Origin: Macrotis lagotis
Lineage: Eukaryota; Chordata; Mammalia; Peramelemorphia; Peramelidae
DNA length: 64,000 nucleotides
NCBI RefSeq assembly: GCF_037893015.1
Contig: NC_133666.1
Coordinates: 565,530,602 to 565,594,601, forward strand
Reading direction: 5' to 3'
The notes under the pieces: generated by a model
What the model saw: only the letters and a program-made list of their open reading frames with translations
Told to the model about the DNA's origin: nothing
Databases searched by the model: none
Program-made: the position numbers and the translations under genes
Part shown: piece by piece, positions 21,406-32,150 of the stretch
Layout: each line of letters begins with the position of its first letter
Numbering within the stretch: the first letter of the stretch is position 1

Positions 21406-21689
21406 CCTTCTCCCCCCACAAAAAAAAAAAAACAAACAAAACAACAACAAAAAAAAAAACAAGAAATAAGGCGAAAGAAAAAGAAAAGAAAATGTGCTTC
21501 AGTCTGTGTTCTGATACCATCAGCTCTGTCTCTGGGGTGGATCACATTCTTTATCATAAGTCCATCAGAATCTACTTCCATATTTTTCCACAGTTGCTGT
21601 TAACAGATTGTAATTCCATCCATTTTCCCTCAGTACCATTTATTATATTTTCTCTCTCCTTTCACTCTGTCTCTTTTCAAAAGTGTGCT

Positions 21690-21846
21690 GTGGGGCAGCA
21701 GAGTAGCACAAAGGAGAGAGCAACAGCCCTGGGGCCAAGAAGCCCCAAGCTTACATCTCACCCCAGAGACCCAGCAACTACTCAGTCCCTTGGTCCCGCA
21801 CATGCCCCCACCCCAATCCCATCACCTTGCAAAAAGTAAAAAAAAA
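21690..21846 (+). mobile_element. SINE-like segment embedded in HAL1-A 3' UTR
   Basis: GGGGCAGCAGAGTAGCACAA, then ACAGCCCTGGGGCCAAGAAG and CACCTTGCAAAAAGTAAAAA follow the order of the tRNA-derived SINE (head, body, tail) but strongly diverged. The counterpart at 23735-23890 lies at the same position of HAL1-B, so the segment was probably part of the source HAL1. Confidence 0.75.
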
Positions 21847-22249
21847 AAATGCTGTATATGACTATTCTCTCCCATGATCTACTCTGTCCTCTATCACCTA
21901 CATCCCCCCTTCCCTACCCCATCCCCTTTCTCCCATTCCCTTTCCATTTCCTTCTAGATTTCTATGCTCTACTAAATATGTATGCGGTTTCCTCCTTCTT
22001 CCATTTCTGATGAGAATGAAGGTTCCCTCAATCCTGCTCACCTTCCCTCCCCTTCCATATCATTGCAAAAGCTATTTCTTGACTCTTTTATATGAAATAT
22101 TTTAGTCTATTCTACCTCTCATTTCCCTTTCTCCCTGTATATTTTCTTTTCACCCATTGACTCTATTTTAAAAATATACCTTCAAATTCAGCTCTCTCCT
22201 GTGCCTCATCTATAAAAACCCCTTCTAACTGCTCTAATAAATGAGAAGG

Positions 22250-23012
22250 TTCATATGAGTGCTATCAGTATCATCTTTCCATGCAGGAATACAAGCAGTT
22301 CATCATCATTAAATCCCTCATTATTTACTCTTCTCATCCACCCTCTCAATGCTTCATCTGAGTCTGTACTTGAAGATCAAACTTTCTGTTCAGCTCTGGC
22401 TGTTTCAATAGGAACATTTGAAATTCCCATTTCATTGAAAGTTCATTTCCCCTGGAAGAGGATGTTCACTTTTGCTGGGGAGTTGATTCTTAATTGTATT
22501 AAAGCTCTTTTGCCTTCCAGAATATTATATTCCAAGCCTTATGAGCCCTTAATGTGGATGCTGCTAAGTCTTGTGGGATCCTGATTATAGTACTACAATA
22601 TCTGAATTTTTTCATTCTGCCTGCTTGTAATATTTTGTCTTTGACTTGTGAGTTCTGGAACTTGGCTATAATATTCCTCAGGATAATTTTTGTGGATCAC
22701 TTTCAGGAGGATATCAGTGGATTTTCTCAGTTTCTATTTTGCTCTTTGCTTCTAGGATATCGGGGTAATTTTCCTGTAGAAATTCTTTAAAAATGAAGTC
22801 AAGGTAGGGCGGTTAGGTGGCACAGTAGATAGAGCACCAGCCCTGGAGTCAGGAGTACCTGAGTTCAAATCCTGTCTCAGACACTTAATAATTACCTAGC
22901 TGTGTGACCTTGGGCAAGCCACTTAACCCCACTGCCTTGCAAAAAACCTAAAAAAAAAATGAAGTCAAGGCTCTTTTCTGGATGATGACTTTTAGGTAGC
23001 CCAATAACTTTT
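22250..23012 (-). pseudogene. HAL1-A ORF1 C-terminal half
   Basis: Aligns with 24305-24900 of HAL1-B over the RRM and C-terminal domain (for example CTCTTTTGCCTTCCAGAATA against CTCTTTTGCCTTCCAGTATA). A SINE interrupts it at 22805-22958. Multiple stops. Confidence 0.82.
22805..22958 (+). mobile_element. tRNA-derived SINE inside HAL1-A ORF1
   Basis: Full-length plus-strand copy with perfect 12-bp target duplication ATGAAGTCAAGG at 22793-22804 and 22959-22970. It interrupts the RRM-coding part of HAL1-A. Confidence 0.95.
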
Positions 23013-23198
23013 TATTTATTTTTAATTTAATTTATATTTTTATTCTCATTTTGTACAAATGTTTTTTTACATTAATAAAATATTCTTGTTTATGAGTAAA
23101 CAAAATACCTCCCCCCCATGAATATAGAGTTGCTTGGGTGAAAAAAGTAAAGGGGAGAGAAAAAAAATTAAAATTAAAAAAATAATAGTAATAATTGT

Positions 23199-23345
23199 AG
23201 GTATGGCCAGGTGGCGCAATGGACAAAACACCAGCCCTGGAGCCACAAGCACCCAAGCCCACATCCAGCCTCGTAAACCAAACAATCACCCAGCCATGTG
23301 ACATGCAAGCCACCCGATCCCCACTGCCCTGCAAAAACTAAAAAG
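23199..23345 (+). mobile_element. tRNA-derived SINE, diverged, in HAL1-B 3' end
   Basis: GGCCAGGTGGCGCAATGGAC head and GCCCTGCAAAAACTAAAAAG tail, with a strongly diverged middle. AATAATAGTA-type flanks recur on both sides of it and at the next copy. Confidence 0.75.
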
Positions 23346-23390
23346 AAGAAAAAAAAGACCCAAAATAAAATAAAATAGTAATAATAGTAG

Positions 23391-23536
23391 GGGTGGCTGG
23401 GTGGCAGACAGAGCATTGGCCCTTGAGCTAGGAGCACCCGGGTCCAAATCCGGCCTCAGACACCCAAAGATCAACCTGCTATGTGGTCCCAGGCGGGCCA
23501 CCCAGCCCCACTTGCCCTGCACCCTCCCCCAAATAA
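23391..23536 (+). mobile_element. tRNA-derived SINE, diverged, in HAL1-B 3' end
   Basis: GGGGTGGCTGGGTGGCAGAC head, a B-box region GGTCCAAATCCGGCCTCAGA and a CCCTGCACCC tail. It lies in tandem with the previous copy and has no counterpart in HAL1-A. Confidence 0.8.
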
Positions 23537-23734
23537 TAATAACAAAAAATGTGCTTCAGTCTTTTGTTCCAATACTAACAACTCTGTCACGGGTGGATCA
23601 CATTCCTTATGATAAGTCCATTGCAAAAGTTACTTCCATATTTTTCCAACGTTGCCATTGCTGATCGCAACTCCCTCCTTTCTTATTTCTCCACTACCAT
23701 GTACTATATTTTCTCTCTCCTTTTACTCTGACTC

Positions 23735-23890
23735 TGCTGTAGGGTAGCTGAATGGCACAACAGAAAGATCCCTGGTCCTGGGGCCAAGAAGCCCTGAGCC
23801 CCCATACCACCCCTTAGGCCCAGCATCTACCTGGCCCTATGGCCCTGGGCAGGCCTTCCAATCCCAGCCCCTTGCAAGAAGTAAAAAAGA
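23735..23890 (+). mobile_element. SINE-like segment embedded in HAL1-B 3' UTR
   Basis: Counterpart of 21690-21846: GGGTAGCTGAATGGCACAAC, CCTGGTCCTGGGGCCAAGAA and CCCCTTGCAAGAAGTAAAAA. The HAL1 sequence on both sides also aligns with HAL1-A. Confidence 0.75.
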
Positions 23891-24389
23891 AAATGTGTTA
23901 TATCTGACCACTCTCCCCCCATGGTTCATCCTCTCCTCCTTTATTCACATTCCCACCCCTTCCCCCTGCTCCCCACTCCTTTTTACTCCAGATGCCTATA
24001 CCCCATTGAGTATATATGCTGTTTCCTCTCCTAGCCACCTCTCATGAGAGCAAAGGTTCTCTCATTCCCCCTTGCCTCCTCACTTCCGTATCATTGCAAT
24101 AGCTCATTGTAATAAAAAAAAAATCTTATTATATGAAATATCTTGGCCTATTCCCCCTCTCCTTTTTCTTTCTCCCATTCCATTTCCCTTTTTTTCTATT
24201 GACTCCATTTTTACACCATATTTTATCTTCAAATTCAGCTTTCTCCTGTGCTTCAACTATAAAAGCTCCCTCTACCTGCTCTATTAACTGAGAAGGTTCA
24301 TATGAGTATTATCAGTGTCATTTTTCTATGCAGGAATACATGCAGTTCATCCTCATTAAGTCCCTCATATTTTCCCCCTCTCCTCCAAT

Positions 24390-25475
24390 CTCCATGCTTC
24401 ACCTGAGTCCTGTATCTGAAGATCAAACCTTCTGTTCAGCTCTGGCCATTCCAACAGGAACATTTGAAATTCCTCTGGTTCATTGAAAATCCATCTTTTT
24501 CCCTGGAAGAGGACATTCAGCCTTGCTGGCTAGTTCATTCTTGGTTGCATTCTAAGCTCTTTTGCCTTCCAGTATATTATATTCCAAGCCCTACGAGCTT
24601 CCAATGTATTTGCTGCTAAGTCCTGTGTGATCCTGATTGCAGCTCCACGATATTTGAACTGTGTCCTTCTGGCTGCTTATAATATTTTCTCTTTGACTTG
24701 AGAGTTCTGGAACTTGGCTATAATATTCCTAGGGGTTGGTTTTTTGGGATCTCTTTCTCGGGGAGATCGGTGGATTCTCTCCATTTCTATTTTGCCCTCT
24801 GCTTCTAGAATATCAGGGCAATTTTCCTGTAGTAATTCTTTGAAAATGATGTCAAGGCTCTTTTCCTGATCATGACTTTCACGTATTCCAGTAATTTTTA
24901 AATTATCTTTCCTAATTCTGTTTTCCATATCAGTTGTTTTTTCAATGAGATATTTCACATTTTCTTCTAATTTTTCATTTTTTTGGTTTTGAAGTATTGA
25001 TTCCTGATTTCTGGTAAATTCATCAATCTCCCTGAATTCTATTCTTTGTCTGAAGGATTTGTTCTCCTCAGAGTTTTCTTATCTCTTTTTCCATCTGGCC
25101 AATTTTGCTTTTTAAAGCATTCTTCTCCTCAATAACTTTTTGAACTGTTTTATCCATTTGACCTAAGCTGGTTTTTAGCATGCTATTTTCTTCAGCATTT
25201 TTTTGGATTTCCTTGACTAAGCTGCTGACTTCATTTTCATGTTTTTCCTGCATCTCTCTCCTTTCTTTTCCCAGTTTTTCTTCCAACTCCCTCATTTGAT
25301 TTTCAAAGTCTTTTTTGAGCTCTGTCATAGCCTGAGCCCAATTTCTGGTTTTCTTGGAGTCTTTAAATGCAGGAGCTTGTGCTTCCTCATCTTCAGATTT
25401 AGTATTTTGATCCTTCTTGGGCTCATTTGTAAAATATTTCTCAATGGTCTTCCTCTTGTTTCTCTGGTTGCTCAT
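24390..25475 (-). pseudogene. HAL1-B ORF1 (L1 ORF1p-like RNA-binding protein), frameshifted
   Basis: L1 ORF1p is a trimeric RNA-binding chaperone that coats the element's RNA. Here the minus strand encodes, from Met at 25475, a basic N-terminus (MSNQRNKRKTIEKYF), then a coiled coil of heptad-like Glu/Lys/Leu sequence to about 25068. After a frame break, 24958-24677 encodes the RRM-like domain with DNLKITGIRES, IHRSPRERDP and PRNIIAKFQNS. The C-terminal domain continues in changed frames to about 24390. Total about 360 codons, normal for the family. The two long pieces keep most residues, so decay is moderate. Confidence 0.88.
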
Positions 25476-26217
25476 TTTCCCAGCCTGGGCCTGGTTTTGA
25501 GGTGCTTCCTGAGTTTTTGGGATACTCCCACAAGGGTTTCATTGTGTGAGGCTCTGTCCGCCCTCCTGGTCTGTGAATGACCATAAGCACCCCCCTCTGC
25601 TGCAGGGCTGAGGTGGGGGGGCCCTGCTGTTCTATTGGGGGGCCTAGACTGTGATCAGGATCTGAATGTGGTTAGAGCCCCAGAGTCCTGTTCCAGAGGC
25701 AGAGGACAGAGCTCTGCAGTCTCTCTTCACTCCCCTCCCTAGGATCGATGGGCTCATGCCCTGGGGGCTCCTGCTTACCAGCTCTGCCTGCTTCTGTTTC
25801 TGGATCTGGGCTGCAGAAAGACCAAGCTGCTTTCTGTGTGCCCTTAGGACTGGGCTCCACATGCTCACTCTGGCAGAGGTCCCCACTGTTCCCCCACTTT
25901 GTGCCCTGTGCTCCTCGGGGTGGAACTCAGGAGACTCCCCTGCTGCTGTGAACCTTGGCTCCCAGCGCCCTGGGGCTGCCTCGGAGAGGCTGAAGTTCTT
26001 TCGCTCTGGCGGGCTATCCCTCTGACGGGCTACCCCTCCGACCGGGGAGCGGAGCCTTTCTGCTCTTTTCCAGGTTACCTTGAGTAGAATTGCCTCACTG
26101 GGTCCCTTTGTGGGTTCTGTCTCTAGAAAGTTTAGTTAGAGTCCTTAGCTTATGAGTTTTATCAGAGAGTGCCTAAGACTCGATCCCTTCTTGTCACCAT
26201 CTTGGCTCCGCCCCTCA
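25476..26217 (-). promoter_or_regulatory. HAL1-B 5' UTR with internal promoter
   Basis: The most GC-rich block of the window, with several CpGs near 25960-26050, at the place where L1-type elements keep their internal Pol II promoter. CAAGATGG on the minus strand (26197-26204) is a YY1-type site found just inside L1 5' ends. Overlapping short open frames on both strands (25644-26087) reflect base composition, not genes. Confidence 0.7.
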
Positions 26218-26232
26218 AGCCCAATAACTTTT

Positions 26233-27641
26233 AAATTGTCTCTTTGGATCCATTTTTCAGGTCAGTTGTTTTTTTTCAATGAGATATTTCATGTTTTCTT
26301 CTAATTTTTCATCCTTTTGGTATTGTATTATTGTTTCTTGATTCCTTGCAAAGTCACCAGCTTCCTTTAGCTCCATTCTACATTTGACGGAGTTGTTTTC
26401 TTCAGAGAGTTTTCTTATCTCCTTTCCCATTTGGCCAATTCTGCTTTTTAAGGTATTCTTCTCCTCATTAATTTTTTTTAAACTGTTTTTTCCATTTGGC
26501 CTAAACTGGCTTTAACATGTTGTTTTCTTCAGCATTTTTTTCAATCTCCTTCATCAAGCTGCTGACTTGGTTTTCATGTTTTTCCTGCATCTATCTTATT
26601 TCTTTTCCCAATTTTTCCTCTACCTCCCTCACTTGATTTTCAAAATCTTTTTTTGAACTCTACCATGGTTTGAGCCCAAGTCCTATGTTCCTTGGAGGCT
26701 TTAGATACAGAAGCTTGGACTTGGTAATTTTCTGAAAATGCGTTTTGATCCTCCTTGGGGCCAAAGTAATCGTCCTTCATCAGGTTCCTTTTTTTCTGCT
26801 TATTCATTTTCCCCAGTCTGTGCCCTGATTTAGGGTTGCTTCCTGAGCTTTTCAGTCTCATTGGGACACCCCCCGCAAGGACCTCAGTTCCTTCAATGTC
26901 CTATGAGAGGTTCTGACTGCTCTCCTGGTCTGTGTTCTGATCTGTGGATGACCACAAGCACATCCCTCTGCCCTGAAGCTGTGAGGACAATCCCTGCTCT
27001 ATGGCAATAGAGTGGCAATAGATTGCGACAGGATCTGAATATGGACAAAGCACCAGAGTCCTTTCCCAGGGACAGAGGAGAGACCTTGACATTCTTCCCC
27101 CATTCCCTTACCTTCTGTGGACTGAGCACTCTGGAAGCAGCTGCCAGACAGCTCCCTTGCTAGGCAGCTCCACAGACCTGCGGATTGGGATCTGGGCTGC
27201 AGTGAGGACTGCAGCTATGCTAATGGCCTTGGCTGTGCTGAGGGCCATGCTGGCTCCCACTCACTCTGGCAGAGGTTTCCCCATTGATCTTCCAAGTTGT
27301 GCTTGGTGTTCCCTGGGTTGGCAGGTCAGGAAACTGTTTCTGCTGCCAGAGATCAGCACTCCCATGGACCCAGGTGCCTTGTGGGCAGTTCCCAGAAGGC
27401 TGGAGGTCCTTCACTCAAGCACAATTATCCTGGCTGTGCTGCCACTGCCTCCAGCCCCATGGAACAGAGTCTTCCCACAATCTTCCAGGTTACCTTGGAC
27501 TGGAGTATTGCCTCACTGAATCTTTCTGTGAGTTCTGTTTGTCAAAAATTTAAAGTCATAATTTCAAGGTTTTTGAAATAATTTTCGAGAGAGTTCCTAG
27601 AAAAGGCTGTTTTCATGCCTCCATGTTGGCTCTAACCCCCA
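26233..27641 (-). pseudogene. HAL1-A 5' UTR and ORF1 N-terminal half
   Basis: The minus strand at 26861-26640 encodes an ORF1p start region with KMNKQKKRNLMKDDYF and then RTWAQTMVEFKKRF, matching the N-terminus and coil start of HAL1-B (RNWAQAMTELKKDF). The coil continues in broken frames down to 26233. 26862-27641 is the 5' UTR; its end GCCAACATGGAGG replaces CAAGATGG by CAACATGG, so the YY1-type site is damaged. The rest of ORF1 lies beyond HAL1-B at 23012-22250. Confidence 0.8.
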
Positions 27642-27656
27642 AATTCAACATTTATT

Positions 27657-28300
27657 AGGCATTTAACACAATTCTTTAAAGATTTTAAATTTCAGGCTAT
27701 TCCTTAAGGGGGGGGGAGTATCAGAATGACTATTAAATCTAAATCCTGAGTGTTTAATTTAAGAATATCCACAATGTTTTATCTCAAATTCTTCTTGCTC
27801 CACATTTGACTGAATTAAAAACCTTATCTGAAAAAAAGAAAACAAAAAGCAAAGCTCAACTGCCCCAGAGGGTGAGTGACTTTTAAAACTTGTTAAATGT
27901 TGGTTATTTTGGCTTTCTTAAACTTTTAATTCCATTTTTAATTTAATTAATAGGTTACTGGATTAGTGTATGTGACTTTTCCTAGCTTACTTTGCATTTT
28001 ATTGATAATTCTGAAGACTATGATTAAGTCAAGTACAGAAGCATTTATTAAGGGCTTACTATGTGCTAGACCTTGTGCTTGTGCAAGAGAAAGCCCAGTT
28101 GAGATTAAGAAAGCATTCATCTGTAGTGAACTAAATCAGGCTGATTTTAGTACTTGCTAAATAGCCCAGGAATGGGAGCAGGGGAGTTATCTAGAGGGTG
28201 AGAGTAATCCATGCTTAAGGTTGCTCCAATCTTAGTCAGAAAGGTGGTTCTCAATATCAGGGCCAATGTCTTTATAATACTTGAGATCTTAATCTCATCC
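27657..28300. other. Mostly unassigned; one L2-like motif
   Basis: At 28020-28085 AGCATTTATTAAGGGCTTAC and CTATGTGCTAGACC form a short L2-like 3' motif. The rest shows nothing recognisable. Confidence 0.45.
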
Positions 28301-29570
28301 ACTGCTCTTGGAGTTGTCCCTTTGATTATTGTCTTTCCTTAATTTTTAATCTCTATCTTTCTGTCCATAATCTTGCTGATATCTTCCCATTCTCAAAAAG
28401 CTTGACTTGGAACTCCTCTCATTTTAAGTCATCCTAAACTCTGTCTATAATCACTGAAAACCACTTTCTCACTTCATATTTACTTCTGTACTTCATTGCA
28501 ATTTGAATTCTTTCTATTATATTCTTCAAATGAAATATCTTTCTCCAAAATCTCTATATTACTATACTTAATGACCTTTCCCCTTCTACTTCATGTGTTA
28601 CACAGTTGACCACCCCTCCCAACTAGATGTTCTCTCCTCCATGTTGTCTTTTTTGGGGGGTCCGGAAGGAAAGCTCCGTTCTATTTAGGTTTTCTTCTTA
28701 CATGTCTGACTTATTTTTCTCCACCTCCTTTCCAGGAAATTTATCCCTTTCCTTCTCTTACCTACACCCTGTATGGGTATATTGTAGGGCTTTTCCTGTC
28801 TATCACTCTTTTGCTAATCTCATCAGATTCTGAAGGTTTTACTATCTTCTCTATATGGATCACTTTTAATTTTATATCTGCAGGCTTTATCTCTCTGAGA
28901 GCTAGCTCTTTTTTCCAACTGAATGTCTCAAGAAACTTCATTTCACTATGTTTGAAACAGGACTCATTGTCTATCTTTCTAAATTTGCCCTTCTTCCTAA
29001 CCTCATTTCTGTTAATGGCATCACTATTCTTCCAGTCACCCAGGTTCACTCCTGAGTCATTTCATACTCTGATCTTACTCATCCCTCAGTTCCAAACAGT
29101 CTTGTTAATTCTATCTCCAAATATTTTTCTTCAAGCCCATTCTCTCTACTAACTCCACAACTGTCATAGTTCAGGCCCTTATATCTTGCCTGGAATCTAG
29201 CAAATAATATTTTAATTGTTCTCCCTGCCCTTTGCCTTTCCAATTTATCCTCCACACAATACCAAATTGATATTTCTAAAACATTTGTCTGATAATATCA
29301 ATCCCTCCAGTGACTCCTTATTGCCTTTAGAATCAAATAGAAATATTTCTGCTCAGAATTGAAAGCACTTCAGAGACTGACTTCAGTTTCTTCTTGCTTT
29401 TTATACTCTAGTCAAACCAACCCACTTGATGTTACCTGTACTTTCACCTTCTACCTCCAAACATTTGCATGAGCTAATCTTACTACTAGGATGCTCTTCC
29501 CTCTTCACTTCCACCTTTTGGAATGCTTAGCTTTTTTCAAGGTTTAGCTCAAATGCTGTTTTATTATTTG
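28300..29570 (+). mobile_element. L2/CR1-clade LINE, 3' half of ORF2
   Basis: In broken frames the order ATGGCATCACTATTCTTCCA, GTTCAGGCCCTTATATCTTG, TTTATCCTCCACACAATACC and GTGACTCCTTATTGCCTTTA is that of the L2-like ORF2 after the catalytic region; the same order is seen at 5820-6100. Open frames of 95-113 codons at 28762-29152 are chance or decayed pieces. Confidence 0.72.
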
Positions 29571-29574
29571 TTTA

Positions 29575-29965
29575 TTTGTTTATTTATTTTCCCAGCTATA
29601 TGTAATAGTAATTTTTTAATTATCATTTTTTCTTAACATTTTTTCTCCCTCTCTCCCTTCCCTCCCCTCTCACCTTGAAAGAAAGCAATGTAATATAGGT
29701 TTTATATCTATAATCATATAAACACAAATTCATATTAATCATGTGAAAGAAGAATCACATACCAATGGAAGAAAAAATTAGAGAGAAAAAATGACAAAAT
29801 TCATAAAACAACTTTTTTTAAAAAACAAACTTGAAGATAGTAGACTGCATTTAAACTCCACATTTCTTCCCCTGGATTTGGATGGTATTTTCCATCACAA
29901 ATCTTTTAGTATTATTTGTGCCACTTGCTTAAATGGACTTTTCTTCATTCCATAAGTTGTTATTC
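29575..29965 (-). mobile_element. L1 3' UTR fragment inside an L2-like LINE
   Basis: Antisense tail: TTTTCTCCCTCTCTCCCTTC, then AATGTAATATAGGTTTTATA, TCATATTAATCATGTGAAAG, and GGATGGTATTTTCCATCACA, comparable with the fragment at 1-285. L2-like sequence lies on both sides. Confidence 0.75.
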
Positions 29966-29989
29966 TCTGCCCTTTTAAAGATTCCTTTT

Positions 29990-30160
29990 TATTTATTGGG
30001 TTTATATCTTGTATTCACTTGCCTGTGTATATGCCCCCCCACCCCAGTAGACTACTAAAAGTTTCTCAAGGGCAGGGAGGATATTATTTTAGTCCTTGTG
30101 TCCCCAGCACTTAACACAATGTAGGTGTTGTTGAATGAAAGAGGTGTGAACAAAGGCATG
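29990..30160 (+). mobile_element. L2-like LINE 3' terminus
   Basis: CAAGGGCAGGGAGGATATTA and TGTCCCCAGCACTTAACACA are the usual L2-like 3' end; it completes the copy interrupted at 29570. Confidence 0.7.
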
Positions 30161-30269
30161 AAGATAGAAAAATGATAAGTATTTGTAAAGTACAGAAAAC
30201 AATCCAGGTAACTAGGATAAAATATATGAGGGAATATGGTATAAAAAGTACTGCAACAGGATAGTATCA

Positions 30270-30400
30270 TATTAGGGAGGATTTATAAAAGCAGATAAAG
30301 AAACTGGAGCTTTGAAGAATTATGAGCAGAATAGTGATATGACTGGATCTGTGCATTAAAAAGATTACAATTGTGAAGGATGATACTTTTTTCATTTTTT
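30270..30400 (-). mobile_element. L2-like LINE fragment (minus strand)
   Basis: AGAATAGTGATATGACTGGA and the following CTGTGCATTAAAAAGATTAC match the segment order at 7970-8030 and 51820-51870. Confidence 0.5.
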
Positions 30401-30729
30401 CTTTTTAAATTTCAGCACTGCCCATTACATTTCAATACTCCTGATGTTGTTCAGTACTCTCTAAAGTTGATCTGAGGCAACTGCTCTCTAGTCCTCTTTT
30501 GGTGATCTACCTTTCTTTAGAAACATATGTTCATTTTCTAAAATCCTATCTCTCCAGCTCCTTAGTACCCCATGGATGCTCAAAATCCCTTAGTCAGTAC
30601 TCCTAACAGTTGCCTATGTTTCTTAATTATTTGTTTTATCTCTCTTTCCCATTAGAACTTCTCTTCCATCAGTACATTCTGAGAAATAGTCCAATGAAAG
30701 GTAATAGTATTTAATGACATGATATTATC

Positions 30730-31390
30730 TTCAGTCTTTTCAACATCATAGATCTTTGCTGGATGTACTTCAGTTTTGCAATGAATTTTCTTAAAAGTGG
30801 TGCACAATATTATAGATGTGGTCAGTAGAAAGAGAGTACAATGGAATGATCCCTTTCCTCATTCAGGACATTGCATTTCCTTTTTATTTTTGGCAGCCTT
30901 GTGACCCTGTTGACTCATCTTTAGTTTGTAGTCCACTAAAACTCCTAGAACTTTTTCCACCTAACTTTTCTAGCCACACATTTACTTGCAGAGTTAATTT
31001 TTTGAATCCTCAGGTGTTGTTGTTGTTTAGTCTTTTTAAGCTGTGCCTGGATCTTCATGACACCATTTGGGAATTTCTTGTTAGAGACACTTGAGTGGTT
31101 GGGAATTTCCTTCTCTAGGCCACTTTATAGATGAGAAATTTAGGCAGAATTAAATGACTTTCCCTGGGTCACACATAGTAAGCGTCTGAATTCAGATTTC
31201 AATTTAGGAAGATGTCTTCTTGACTTCAGACCTAACTCCCTATCCAGTGTGCCACCTACTTGCTTTTATGTAGATAACCTTTTGTAGGACTTTATATTTA
31301 TCTCTATGTATTCAGCTTCCTCAATATTTGATTAACCCATTATTTTAATCTATGGAAATATTTTTTGAGCCTAACTCCAACATACTAAGT
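30730..31390 (-). mobile_element. CR1-like LINE 3' part split by MAR1
   Basis: ACCCTGTTGACTCATCTTTA, GTAGTCCACTAAAACTCCTA and then, beyond the MAR1 insertion, GGACTTTATATTTATCTCTA and GAGCCTAACTCCAACATACT are in the order expected for an antisense CR1/L3-type 3' region. Confidence 0.6.
31018..31264 (-). mobile_element. MAR1-type CORE-SINE
   Basis: TGTTGTTGTTTAGTCTTTTT at the element's 3' end, TTCATGACACCATTTGGGAA, AATTTAGGCAGAATTAAATG and GTGTGCCACCTACTTGC at the head. It interrupts the CR1-like piece. Confidence 0.8.
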
Positions 31391-31545
31391 GAACAAAACC
31401 ACAAAATTTTAAGTAACTTGTTCCTTTAGTTTTAGGAGAATATATTACAAAAGAGTCACTGAGTGATCTTCCAAGTATGATTAAGTAGTCTGTGTTAATG
31501 TTATAATTTTCTTCATTGTCAAAACTAGCAATAATTCATTTTTTT

Positions 31546-31691
31546 AGGTTTTTGCAAGGCAAATGGGGATTAAGTGGCTTGCCCAAGGCCACACAGCTAG
31601 GTAATTATTAAGTGTCTGAGGCCGGATTTGAACTCAGGTACTCCTGACTCCAGGGCCAGTGCTCTATCAACTGCACCACCTAGCCACCCCT
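31546..31691 (-). mobile_element. tRNA-derived SINE (WSINE1-type)
   Basis: Minus-strand full-length copy with perfect 16-bp target duplication AATAATTCATTTTTTT at 31530-31545 and 31692-31707. Confidence 0.95.
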
Positions 31692-31879
31692 AATAATTCA
31701 TTTTTTTAAAATTTAAAGTTTTTATTTTTACACACATTTATTTTCTTCTCCCCCTCAAATAAAGTTTTTTTTGATACTACAGGACAGCTCATTTTGAATT
31801 GCTATAAATATTTTTGTATATATGAATCTTTTTATTATTTATTTGATCTCTTTGAGGTTTAGGGCTCATAGTTTTCCAG

Positions 31880-32150
31880 TATGTATAATAATAGTAGCCA
31901 TTTATATAGTACTTTAGGGTTGGCAAACTGTTTTACAAATATTACTTAATTTATATTCATAACATCTCTGGAATGTATAGATGTGCATTATTATTATTAT
32001 TATTATTATTATTATCCACATTTTACAGGTGAAGGTACAGGTGGTAGGGAGAGGTTAACTGGGTCACATAGTCAATACCTATCTGAAGTTAGATTTGAAC
32101 TCAGGTCTGTCTTACTTCAAGTCTAGCACTGACCTATCACCTAGATGGTT
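31880..32150 (-). mobile_element. CORE-SINE with (TTA)n expansion
   Basis: TATAGTACTTTAGGGTTGGC, CCACATTTTACAGGTGAAGG and GATTTGAACTCAGGTCTGTC are tail, core and head of an antisense MIR/Mon-type SINE. A TTA repeat of about nine units lies at 31989-32014. Confidence 0.75.

Larger units (their letters stand above)
23013..26217 (-). mobile_element. HAL1-B: near-complete half-L1 inserted in HAL1-A
   Basis: A perfect 15-bp target duplication AGCCCAATAACTTTT at 22998-23012 and 26218-26232 frames the element, and HAL1-A sequence resumes precisely at the far side. The 5' end at the right starts GAGGGGCGGAGCCAAGATGG on the minus strand, as in complete L1 promoters. A GC-rich 5' UTR (about 740 bp) is followed by ORF1 (25475 down to about 24390), then a 3' UTR without any ORF2, and a T-rich left edge. 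Two SINE insertions and one embedded SINE-like segment account for the excess length. Confidence 0.88.
16174..27641 (-). mobile_element. HAL1-A: half-L1 split by a provirus, a SINE and a second HAL1
   Basis: A minus-strand element lying in pieces at 16174-16261, 21406-22804, 22971-23012 and 26233-27641, about 2.9 kb when the insertions are discounted. Its 5' end (GCCAACATGGAGGC on the minus strand) is at the right; its T-rich 3' end is at the left. It encodes only L1 ORF1-like protein; no ORF2 sequence is present, which defines HAL1 (half-L1) elements. Imperfect flanks AATTCAAATCCATTTATT (16156-16173) and AATTCAACATTTATT (27642-27656) are the likely target duplication. Reading frames are broken throughout. 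Confidence 0.8.

Noticed and set aside
25644..26087. Overlapping open frames of 60-120 codons on both strands
   Set aside because: They fall in the GC-rich HAL1-B 5' UTR, where stops are rare by composition.
27157..27581. Several overlapping open frames in all frames
   Set aside because: Same explanation for the HAL1-A 5' UTR.
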